In this document: one piece after another, positions 5,976 through 13,018 of the stretch
How positions within the stretch are numbered: position 1 is the stretch's first letter
How the letters are laid out: each line of letters begins with the position of its first letter
Assembly: GCA_938049325.1 (NCBI GenBank)
Contig: CALICC010000048.1
Coordinates: forward strand, 1-13,076
Direction of reading: 5' to 3'
Length of the DNA stretch: 13,076 nt
Source: an uncultured Ilumatobacter sp.
GTDB taxonomy: Bacteria > Actinomycetota > Acidimicrobiia > Acidimicrobiales > Ilumatobacteraceae
Notes under the pieces: generated by a model
The model's database searches: none
Told to the model about the DNA's origin: nothing
The model's input: only the letters and a program-made list of their open reading frames with translations
Made by a program: the position numbers and the translations under genes

Positions 5976-7796
5976 ATCCACTACACGTTGACAGTCGGCG
6001 GCCCTGATCTCGTCGAAGATGCGCGACCCGGGTTGGAAGTCGCTACGAAGCGCTATCGGGTGTTCGACGGTGACTTCTTCGAAGCCGTTTCACCGGAGGG
6101 GACGTGGGCCATCGCCGGAATTTCGGTCGCAGACCCGATCGCTGGACGGCGATTCAGTGTTGATGGAGATCGGCTCGCCGTCGTGAACGGTCCGGCGCTT
6201 GCGGGCATCGCGCCTGACGACTCGCTCGCGGATCATCTGCTCGGGCAGTTCGTGCGCGGCGGAAGCGCAGCAGTGAGCGGCTGTTTGGGTGGAAGTTGGA
6301 ATTTCGTAGGACGAGCGCCTGGCGGTGGTGTTCGGGCATTCACCGATTTCTCGGGCCACAGCCCGCTGTATTGGGGCGAACGTGACGGCCTCACGGTCAT
6401 CGGGAATCGCTCACGAGTCGCGTCGGAGGCGCTTGGCTATGGCGGCTGGGATCTGCGTGCGCTGTCGTGGCTCTGCGGTCAGAACGTGCGCGGCGATGCT
6501 GTGCCGGCTCGTGGCATCCGCCTGCTCCGGCCAGGTATCGAACTTCACGTTCCGGAGGGCGCGACGCAGCCGGAGTTCTCGCGGTCGCCAGAGTGGATCT
6601 ACTCGGACCCCGAGGCGGCGGAGCGGCGCGAGAACCTCACCAGCGCTGAGTGGGATGATGTGACCGAGTCGCTCATCGCGAACTTTCGTGCGCTGGGTGC
6701 GATCGACTTCGGCATGCTGTTGCGGCTCAGCGGTGGAAAGGACTCTCGGCTCGTACTCGCGCTCGCGCTCGCCGCCGGACTCGGCGACGGGTTGCAGACC
6801 GTCACCTCGGGCCCGCACGACAGTCCAGAGGTCGAATGCGCTACTGAGGTCGCCCGGGTTGCGGGCGTCGATCACCGCAGGATGGGGCCGCCCGCTCGGC
6901 CTGCCGACGAGGCGTCGGCGATCCAAGCTCCGCCGAGTTTCGATTCGCCGGCCGTCTGGCGGCGTCTTCGACAACACGCATACCGGTACGAGGGCCTCGT
7001 GTCGCCCTGGGACGGTATGAACGACCGGTTGAAAGTCACCACGATGTCGTTCACCGGTTTCGGGGGCGAAATCTACAAACGCGGGGCGGACAAGCGGCTG
7101 CACAGTGCGGATCTGGTTCCGTCTACGTTCACCTCGAAGGTGATCAACGCGTTGGACCCTGGCGGAGTTCGACGACCAGACATCGTCGAGTATCAGCGGC
7201 GTGCCGTCGTCGACTGGGTGGAGGAATCGCTCGACACGTCCCCATTCGATTCTCTGGCCGAGAAATGGTTCCTCGACTTCCGTCTACCGCACTGGAACGG
7301 CCCGATGGCCCAGTCGAAGCCCGGACACATCGTTCTGGCGCCGCTCTCCGACTCGTTCGCCGCTCGAAAGCAACTCGAGCTCACCGCATCGGCGCGGAGC
7401 GATGAGCGACTGATATACGAGGTCATGTCCCGCGTCGCTCCGGAGCTCACGGCGTTGCCGTTCATGGGGGATACCTGGCCGCAGGCGATTCGGGATTCGT
7501 CGCCATTGGCACTTGCGGCCGAGCCGTTTCCGGCGACGCGCAAGCCGACGAGATTCAGCCTCCTCTCGTGGCAGAACGAGATCGTGGCTCAGGAGGGGCC
7601 AAAAGTCATCGACTTGTTCGAACAAGCTGCTGCCGAAACTGATTTCGGCCTGGTGTTCGACGTCGACGTTCTTCGGCACGCCGTGCGCACTCACGATGAA
7701 CTCAAGCGCCCGCAGTTTCGTCAGATCATTTCGTGTATCGGGGCGGCAACGTCCCTGCTCGGGGCATCGGAGCAAGTGGTCGACCACTGCACCTGA
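5973..7796 (+). CDS. Asparagine-synthetase-like ATP-dependent amide-forming enzyme, no Cys2 (paralog 2)
   Basis: The 607-residue product has the same two-domain plan as its neighbour at 3390. The degenerate glutaminase-like N-terminal domain has VSGCLGGSWNFVG (101-113) and FTDFSGHSPLYWGERDGL (123-140), matching the family's GxxPLYY strand. The asparagine-synthase domain has the PP-loop LLRLSGGKDSRLVLALALA (249-267) and a later FTGFGGEIYKRG segment that probably corresponds to the second nucleotide-binding region. The protein begins MIHYT, so the catalytic Cys2 is absent and no other N-terminal cysteine could replace it. It should therefore use free ammonia, another protein's glutaminase, or an amine on the substrate or a second molecule. 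Outside the motifs it diverges strongly from paralog 1, suggesting different substrates. The stop is 15 nt from the convergent double glycosyltransferase gene. Confidence 0.87.
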   Translation: MIHYTLTVGGPDLVEDARPGLEVATKRYRVFDGDFFEAVSPEGTWAIAGISVADPIAGRRFSVDGDRLAVVNGPALAGIAPDDSLADHLLGQFVRGGSAAVSGCLGGSWNFVGRAPGGGVRAFTDFSGHSPLYWGERDGLTVIGNRSRVASEALGYGGWDLRALSWLCGQNVRGDAVPARGIRLLRPGIELHVPEGATQPEFSRSPEWIYSDPEAAERRENLTSAEWDDVTESLIANFRALGAIDFGMLLRLSGGKDSRLVLALALAAGLGDGLQTVTSGPHDSPEVECATEVARVAGVDHRRMGPPARPADEASAIQAPPSFDSPAVWRRLRQHAYRYEGLVSPWDGMNDRLKVTTMSFTGFGGEIYKRGADKRLHSADLVPSTFTSKVINALDPGGVRRPDIVEYQRRAVVDWVEESLDTSPFDSLAEKWFLDFRLPHWNGPMAQSKPGHIVLAPLSDSFAARKQLELTASARSDERLIYEVMSRVAPELTALPFMGDTWPQAIRDSSPLALAAEPFPATRKPTRFSLLSWQNEIVAQEGPKVIDLFEQAAAETDFGLVFDVDVLRHAVRTHDELKRPQFRQIISCIGAATSLLGASEQVVDHCT

Positions 7797-7804
7797 GGGT
7801 GTGG
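7787..7804. terminator. Possible hairpin between convergent genes
   Basis: CTGCACC (7787-7793) and GGTGTGG (7798-7804) can form a 7-bp stem in the plus-strand RNA, including two G-U pairs, around a UGAG tetraloop. The stem includes the stop codon of the plus-strand gene. There is no T-run on either side, so it is at best a weak or Rho-assisted terminator; chance is quite possible. Confidence 0.25.
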
Positions 7805-7811
7805 CCCGGCG

Positions 7812-10457
7812 TCACAGGATTCCGGCGCGCTCCAAGTGGTCGAGCAGGGTCGAGGCTCGCGTCGACCAGTCGATCGATTGGAGCAGGTCGGTCGGTCGTT
7901 CGACCGTGCCGCTTCGTCGCTGAATGACCGCAGCGTCGATTGCGGTGGCGAACCCCTTCGCGTCGCGTTGTACCGACACGTGGCTCAGCAGCTCGTCGAT
8001 GTTGGGAATCGGCGTCGAGATGACCGGGAGACCCGCCGAGACGTAGTTGTAGACCTTGAGCGGGTTCATTCGCTCCGTCATGCCACCCTCGAGGTGCGGC
8101 ACCAGGCCGACGTCGATCGAGCGGAAGAGCTCGGGAAGCTGGGCGTAGGGAACCACGCCGACCATTTCGACGTTGTCGTTGCGCTCAACCAGGTCGAAGA
8201 CCTTTCCGCCGTAGTGCGCTGACCCCACCATCAAGAAGCGTGACTGGGGACGCAGCCGAGCGAGTTCGTCGAGGAGGCCCCAGTCGACCCGATCGCTCAT
8301 GTTGCCGACGTACGCCACGACCGGGCGATCGTCATCGCCCACCTGAGCGCGTTCGGGGTCGAAGGCCGTGGTCTCGGCGCCGTTCGGCACGACGGTGATC
8401 GTGGGGGCATAGGCCTTGAACGCCGCGACGTTGGGTTCGCAGTTCGTGAACGTCGCGTCGGCCATTCCCAGTAACTCGCGGTAGGCGCGGTCGAGTTCGT
8501 CGGCCACGTCGCGCGTGTGGTTGAACGCCCGTTGATCATCGATCACGTCGGCCACGACCGAACCGAACTTCAGCTGTTCGTGGACGGCAGGGAAGTCGAG
8601 CACCACCGGACACACCCAGGCAATCGTCTTCGAGGGATCCATGCCGAGGGTCGCCATCTCGCGTTCCACGAAGTCGGCGAAACCTTCGCGAGGCGGCAGT
8701 GCCTCGCCGGTGAACGGGTCGGAAGTCTCGAAGTCGGAATGGAGAAAGGTTCGGTGGTGGACCTTGCCGGACTCGATGATGCCGAGCCGCCGGTCGAGCA
8801 ACGTTTGGCTGAGGAGCGGGGAATGATCGCTGCCCTCGGTCACCAGTTGCGCGTCACGGGCGGCGCGCTCGGTGCTGAGTGGGGCGTCGAGGTGCAGCAC
8901 CCGCCGAACGCGATCGTCGTTCCCGAAGTATTTGGTCAACATGTCGGACCGGCGCCCGTAGATGCCGGTGTCGTTCTGCTTCCAGAACACCACGATGTCG
9001 ACGCCATCACTGGGTTCGGGATCGGCAACGTCGAACAGGTCGGGGCGCGCCGCGCGGCGCTCGTGCTCGTAGGCCGTCGTGGTCAGCGCGAGCGTGGCGC
9101 CGACGACGGGGTCCTCACCGCGCTCGCGAATGGTGGTGGCTTCTCGTTGAGCTGCACTGACGCGTGCTGCGTTGACGGTCACTCCGAACTCGCTCAAGAA
9201 TGCGTTGCGGCGCTGCCGACGGGCGTTGTCGGAATCTCCCTCGGCGAGTTGCGTGAGGTGCGCTGCGAGCTGCTGCGCATCATCGGCTCGAAGCAAGCCA
9301 TGGTGTTGGAGGTCGCGCATCGGCGGCGCATCGCTGATGATGACGGGACAGCCCATCGACAATCCGTCGGAGATCTTCGACGGAATCTGGAACTGTGCGA
9401 TCGGATCGTCGAGATGTTGCATCAAGGCAATGGCGTCGGCCGACGACAACAGCTCGGGCAAGAGCTCGATGTCGGAGGGTGGATGCGTGATCACGCGCAC
9501 GCCGGTGGTGTCGAGTCCGTCGCGGAATCGACCCGGGTTCGGAACGCCGACGACGTGGAGTACGAACCGTTCGTCGAGTTCGCGTAGTGCTTCTACGACG
9601 ATGTCGAGGCCTTTGTGTGGACGCGGCGTGCCGACGAACAGCACGACGAAGTCCTGTTCGGCAGCGCCGATTCGAGCGCGACCGTCGGCTCGGTCGACAG
9701 CGTTCGGGTCGAACGTGCGGCCGTCGCGAGCGTGGCGAACGGTGATGCCGCCGTACTTGCCGAGCAACTCGACGTTCGAGACGGTGCGAGTTTCGGCGTG
9801 GCGGGCGAGCGAAACGCCGAGGCCGGTACCCGCTGCCTCGGTTGGCTCATGGAGCTCGTCGAAGTCGAAGTCGGCGAGATCGAGTTCCGTGCCGTCGAAC
9901 GAGGTCTCGAAGGCTTCGGCATCGGCGAAGAATGCCTGCTCCTCGTCGTCGATGTCGACGATCACCGGACAGCTGCTGGCCCGCGCGATCATCGCTCCGA
10001 GGATCATGCCCGGGAGGCGGGGCTTGCAGATGTGCACGAGGTCGTACTTGCGGTGACCAGCCACCGAGTAGGCCTTTGCGGCGAAGTCGACCATGCGGTC
10101 GCACCGAAAGGTCACGGTGCTGTACTCGCCCTGCTCGATCGGGGACCAGAGCGATGTCGAGAACCGCGACCACAACGGCCCGACGAGATCGACGCGCATG
10201 GATTCGAGGTAGAGATCGGCGAGCATCATCGCTCGACCGGCGGGGTTGTGGCCGAGATCCCAGCAGACCACGGCGGCTCGTTTGAAACGACGGTCGCCGG
10301 CAACGTGCTGGGGCCGCGCTGTGCTGCCGGAGAAGTCGGTGCGGATCGAGACGTGTTGCGTCCAGGTTCCAGCCGAGTCGCGGCGGGCGAGTTCGTCGGC
10401 GAGGATGTGCGCGTTGTCGAGTGCTCGGCGCAAGCGTGGGTCGGCCGGAGTGCTCAT
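7812..10457 (-). CDS. Fused double glycosyltransferase (two GT-B units in one chain)
   Basis: The 881-residue product carries two GT-B glycosyltransferase units. Unit 1 (about 58-435) has AVVCWDLGHNPAGR (62-75), FVGTPRPHKGLDIVVEAL (274-291) and IPSKISDGLSMGCPVIISD (358-376), a GT4-type donor-binding half. Unit 2 (about 484-881) starts VDIVVFWKQNDTGIYGRR (486-503) and has VVPNGAETTAFDP (688-700), VAYVGNMSDRVDWGLL (714-729) and NPLKVYNYVSAGLPVISTP (798-816), resembling the TuaH-like GT-B group. A single GT-B enzyme is usually about 350-420 residues, so this is a true fusion; no stop or frameshift lies in the linker. The two units would probably add two sugars in sequence or alternately, as inference. 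The ATG overlaps the preceding stop (ATGA) and has an AAGGG 6 nt upstream. It is last in the minus-strand operon. Confidence 0.92.
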   Translation of the reverse strand: MSTPADPRLRRALDNAHILADELARRDSAGTWTQHVSIRTDFSGSTARPQHVAGDRRFKRAAVVCWDLGHNPAGRAMMLADLYLESMRVDLVGPLWSRFSTSLWSPIEQGEYSTVTFRCDRMVDFAAKAYSVAGHRKYDLVHICKPRLPGMILGAMIARASSCPVIVDIDDEEQAFFADAEAFETSFDGTELDLADFDFDELHEPTEAAGTGLGVSLARHAETRTVSNVELLGKYGGITVRHARDGRTFDPNAVDRADGRARIGAAEQDFVVLFVGTPRPHKGLDIVVEALRELDERFVLHVVGVPNPGRFRDGLDTTGVRVITHPPSDIELLPELLSSADAIALMQHLDDPIAQFQIPSKISDGLSMGCPVIISDAPPMRDLQHHGLLRADDAQQLAAHLTQLAEGDSDNARRQRRNAFLSEFGVTVNAARVSAAQREATTIRERGEDPVVGATLALTTTAYEHERRAARPDLFDVADPEPSDGVDIVVFWKQNDTGIYGRRSDMLTKYFGNDDRVRRVLHLDAPLSTERAARDAQLVTEGSDHSPLLSQTLLDRRLGIIESGKVHHRTFLHSDFETSDPFTGEALPPREGFADFVEREMATLGMDPSKTIAWVCPVVLDFPAVHEQLKFGSVVADVIDDQRAFNHTRDVADELDRAYRELLGMADATFTNCEPNVAAFKAYAPTITVVPNGAETTAFDPERAQVGDDDRPVVAYVGNMSDRVDWGLLDELARLRPQSRFLMVGSAHYGGKVFDLVERNDNVEMVGVVPYAQLPELFRSIDVGLVPHLEGGMTERMNPLKVYNYVSAGLPVISTPIPNIDELLSHVSVQRDAKGFATAIDAAVIQRRSGTVERPTDLLQSIDWSTRASTLLDHLERAGIL

Positions 10458-11200
10458 GCGAGGCCCTTGAGGTCGACGGCGATGAAGCCGAGTGGGCGGT
10501 CGTCGTCAGCGGGTTCGGGCGTCGACGTCTGCAAGGTGAGGACGGTGCCTTTCGCGGCGGAGCGGGATCGGTACAAGTCGATCGTGGTCTTTTCGCCACG
10601 TCGGAGGTGGTGGATGTCGACCGTCGTGCGTCGACCCTTCGGAATCTGCACAGCGAGTTCTTTGTCGCCGAGCTGCTCGTCGCCGCCGTCGGGCAAGAAC
10701 ACGGTGAGCTGGCACCTCCGCACCCCGTCGAGCCGCAGGTTCGCTGTGGTTTCGACCCACGAGTCGGGGTGAGCACCGGTGACCCACTCGGCCACCACGT
10801 GGTTGAGCCCAGGCAGGAGGTTGGCGGTGCGGCGGACCAGTTCGCCAAACGAACTCAAGAACTCGAGTGTTGGTGCGTCACCGTTGTCGACGACGCGCAC
10901 GATGCCTCCGTTGCTGCCAACACTGGCCAACAACTGTTCGTCGAGCACTTCGGCGGGCAGCAGCGTCAGGAGTGCATCGAGATCTTGTTCCGTCGCCGGT
11001 GTGTACCAGCGCTCGCCGTCGGCGACGTACCACTGCCCATTGCCAGGCCGGAACAGCAGCCGGGGATCGGCGGGATCACGTGTTGTCGCCCGCTCGTCAC
11101 TGACGATTCTGCGTTTCACGCCGCGAGCCACGCGTGCTCCGCGGCGCCGAGCAACTTGCTGCAGCCGTCGAGCGTTCGAGCCCACACTCTGAGGTTCCAC
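10454..11200 (-). CDS. Unrecognised protein with basic N-terminus and predicted beta-rich C-terminal domain
   Basis: I do not recognise a named family. From GTG 11200 the product is 248 residues. Residues 11-31 are very Arg-rich. A middle part has RPGNGQWYVADGERWYTP (51-68), then a helical section to about 145. Residues 150-248 look like a beta-sandwich, with alternating hydrophobic strands (CQLTVFLPDG, TTVDIHHLRRGEKTTIDLY) ending in DDDRPLGFIAVDLKGLA. A closing D-x-R-x-LG strand of this type occurs in accessory domains of proteins from surface-glycan clusters, which is a loose resemblance only. There is no signal peptide or membrane segment. The frame is open back to 11365, but that overlaps the upstream glycosyltransferase by 122 nt. 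GTG 11200 lies 43 nt after that gene's stop and has a TAnnnT box 7 nt before it; GTG 11131 or 11119 are alternatives. Its stop overlaps the next ATG, suggesting coupled synthesis with the double glycosyltransferase. Confidence 0.7.
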   Translation of the reverse strand: MEPQSVGSNARRLQQVARRRGARVARGVKRRIVSDERATTRDPADPRLLFRPGNGQWYVADGERWYTPATEQDLDALLTLLPAEVLDEQLLASVGSNGGIVRVVDNGDAPTLEFLSSFGELVRRTANLLPGLNHVVAEWVTGAHPDSWVETTANLRLDGVRRCQLTVFLPDGGDEQLGDKELAVQIPKGRRTTVDIHHLRRGEKTTIDLYRSRSAAKGTVLTLQTSTPEPADDDRPLGFIAVDLKGLA

Positions 11201-11213
11201 GGGCCGGAGGGTA
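11198..11213 (-). promoter_or_regulatory. Putative internal -10 box and leaderless start in the minus-strand operon
   Basis: On the minus strand TACCCT (11213 to 11208) is followed after 7 nt by the GTG at 11200, the same geometry as the box before the gene at 3390. It sits in the 43-nt gap after the family-2 glycosyltransferase and could drive the last two genes separately from the rest of the operon. No convincing -35 element was seen. Confidence 0.4.
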
Positions 11214-11243
11214 GTCCACCTGTGTTCGATCGGTTCAGAATGG

Positions 11244-12188
11244 TCAGCGCGTTGACAGCGTCGGCGGACGCCGCGGTGGGAGCGCCGCGCGTCGGCGCCG
11301 ATCGGCGCCGAGATGTCCGAGATGTTGGCGGATCGACTGCGCCACGTCCGCAGCTGCGCCAACATCGCGTCGCAGCAACTGGAGTGCAGCGAAGCCGATG
11401 TCCTGGGCGACGGCGAGCGCGGTGACGGCGACCCAATGATCAGCGTGGCGGACGATGTTGCGGTGCCGGTTTGTCAGGGTGCTGATGCGCAACGGACCAC
11501 GTCTGTCGGCGAGACGTGGGGCCGACGAGAAGGATCGGACGTGAGAAGCGCCGGCGCCTGGTTCGTAGCGGTACTCCCATCCCAGCCGGGCAAGTGTGAG
11601 CGCGAGGTCGACGTCTTCGCCATACATCGCGTAGCTGGGGTCGTATGGGCCGCCACCGAACAAGTCGACGACCTGATCGAGGGCAGCGCGTCGAAACAGC
11701 GGACACGCGCCGTTCACCTTGTCGCAGACCGTTGTCTGATCAGTCGGCATCGAGTTGGTCCGCATCGTCTGGGTGATGGCCAGCGGACCACTCACGCCGA
11801 CCCGGTCGGAGCGCACACTGCCTCCAGCGGCGCAGGCTCGAGGATGAGCGTCGAGTACGGCAACGAGCGTGGTGATGTAGTCCGCGTCGAGTTCGGCGTC
11901 GCAGTTGAGTGGCACGACGTACGCGCCTGTTGCAACGGCGATGCCTGCGTTCATCCCTGGGCCGAACCCCAGGTTCTGATCGTTGCGAACAACAGCGATG
12001 TGCGGTCCGTGTTGTCGGGTGATGCGAGCGAGTGAGTCGTCCGTGCTGTCGTTGTCGACGACGATGATCTCGACGTCGGGCCAGTCCTGGTCGCGCACCG
12101 ACGCCACGGCACGCTCGCCGAGATCACCGCTGTTCCAGTTGAGGACGACGACGGAGACGCGGTCGGCGACGCGAGTCGGCAGTGGCAT
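11244..12188 (-). CDS. Glycosyltransferase family 2 (GT-A), rhamnosyltransferase-like
   Basis: From ATG 12188 the product is 314 residues. The GT-A motifs occur in order: VSVVVLNWNSGD (11-22), VDNDSTDDS (44-52), NLGFGPGMNAGI (72-83), LNCDAELD (94-101, the metal/nucleotide DxD-like site), a GACPLFRRAAL segment (160-170) and YGEDVDLALTLARLGW (189-204) with the catalytic-base ED pair. This is the pattern of inverting GT2 enzymes that build O-antigen and other surface polysaccharides, often rhamnosyltransferases; the sugar is not predictable. The frame is open back to 12572 but that part lies inside the preceding gene and is Arg-rich. ATG 12188 shares its first base with the TGA of the preceding gene (TGATG), and no Shine-Dalgarno is seen, so translation is probably coupled. 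The last 20 residues are Arg/Pro-rich and probably disordered. Confidence 0.9.
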   Translation of the reverse strand: MPLPTRVADRVSVVVLNWNSGDLGERAVASVRDQDWPDVEIIVVDNDSTDDSLARITRQHGPHIAVVRNDQNLGFGPGMNAGIAVATGAYVVPLNCDAELDADYITTLVAVLDAHPRACAAGGSVRSDRVGVSGPLAITQTMRTNSMPTDQTTVCDKVNGACPLFRRAALDQVVDLFGGGPYDPSYAMYGEDVDLALTLARLGWEYRYEPGAGASHVRSFSSAPRLADRRGPLRISTLTNRHRNIVRHADHWVAVTALAVAQDIGFAALQLLRRDVGAAADVAQSIRQHLGHLGADRRRRAALPPRRPPTLSTR

Positions 12189-13018
12189 CACTGAAAGAGG
12201 CGGCGTGCCTCGTGGCGAGCGCGTGCCCAATACACGCGACCAACCGTATTCAGACCGAGTCGAATCACGACGGCGCGCTTCCCTTTTCTCTGCGGCTCGC
12301 GGCGGCGGAGTTCGTGGTTGTCGACGAGGCGCTTCTCGACATCGGCATACGTCGTGAACTGTGCAATCGGAGCGCACACGCCGCGCAGGATCGTGCGTTC
12401 GGGCCAGAGCAGGTGAGGGCCGAGGCGAGCGACCCACCGCGACAAAAGGCCAGCAGCCATCAGGCGTCCGGCGGCGTCGTTGATCGGGAGTATCGAGGGT
12501 GGACCGAAGTCGAAGATCCAGAGTCGTCCGGAGCCGTCCCAACCGATGTTCTTCGGATCGATCCCCTTCCACACGGCGACCTTGGTCGGGTCGTCGGGAA
12601 GTCGACGAGCCTCGAGAATCGCAGCGAGCGCCTTGCCGACCGCCTCGGCCGGCGCTCGATCACCGCGACGTGCGACGGGGATGGAGTCGATCGTCATCAT
12701 GTCGAGTTCTGGCGACACCATGACGAGGCGATCTTCGACGGTTCCGCTCACGGGGACGACCTCGACGTCGGGAAGCGCTGTGACAGCCAGGTTGGCGCGC
12801 GTCTCGAGTTCGCCGGCGAAGCCGGAGACGTGTGCGCCACCCACTCGGTCGACGAACTGTTTGCAGAACAGTGCTTCTCCGTCCGGCCCGACGGCTGGTG
12901 CGACGTGGCTCCAGTTGCGTCGCACGACTTCACCGATGCGAATCTCACCGATACCGGGGACGTCGAGGCGCTCGCCTGTTCTGATCGGAGCGATGTCCGC
13001 GGGTGTCGACTGGTTCAT
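12188..13018 (-). CDS. Kinase-fold protein lacking the usual catalytic aspartate (pseudokinase or atypical phosphotransferase)
   Basis: From ATG 13018 the product is 276 residues. Kinase-fold landmarks are visible: ALFCKQF (49-55) with the probable beta-3 lysine K53, GELETR (69-74) with an alpha-C glutamate (E70 or E72), a hinge around MVSPELDMM (100-108), DPKNIGW (154-160) and IFDFGPP (168-174) with the metal-binding D170 of DFG. N157 and D170 are 13 residues apart, as in canonical kinases. The aspartate expected five residues before N157 is Gly152: the HRD-equivalent reads WKG. The fold is related to aminoglycoside and lipopolysaccharide kinase-like phosphotransferases. The target could be a sugar, lipid or partner protein, or the protein may be regulatory; this is open. 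The frame also permits GTG 13060 and has no stop before the window edge, so a longer N-terminus is possible. It heads the visible minus-strand operon, overlapping the next gene by one base. Confidence 0.75.
   Translation of the reverse strand: MNQSTPADIAPIRTGERLDVPGIGEIRIGEVVRRNWSHVAPAVGPDGEALFCKQFVDRVGGAHVSGFAGELETRANLAVTALPDVEVVPVSGTVEDRLVMVSPELDMMTIDSIPVARRGDRAPAEAVGKALAAILEARRLPDDPTKVAVWKGIDPKNIGWDGSGRLWIFDFGPPSILPINDAAGRLMAAGLLSRWVARLGPHLLWPERTILRGVCAPIAQFTTYADVEKRLVDNHELRRREPQRKGKRAVVIRLGLNTVGRVYWARARHEARRLFQ

Noticed and set aside
3390..7796. Lasso-peptide or beta-lactam biosynthesis, suggested by the Cys2-less asparagine-synthase proteins
   Set aside because: No precursor peptide, RRE protein, transglutaminase-like leader peptidase, transporter or carboxyethylarginine-synthase-like gene is seen nearby; the context is sulfotransferases and glycosyltransferases.
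8517..9587. Plus-strand open frame of 356 codons opposite the double glycosyltransferase
   Set aside because: It mirrors the codon structure of the minus-strand gene in high-GC DNA, and its translation shows no domain motifs, whereas the opposite strand has two full sets of GT-B motifs.
9615..10772. Plus-strand open frame of 385 codons across the glycosyltransferase and unknown-protein junction
   Set aside because: Same antisense shadow effect; it spans the junction of two minus-strand genes, has low-complexity content and no motifs.
12189..12572. N-terminal extension of the family-2 glycosyltransferase
   Set aside because: It overlaps the kinase-fold gene, whose frame shows clear DPKN and DFG motifs; the extension is Arg/Pro-rich and motif-free.
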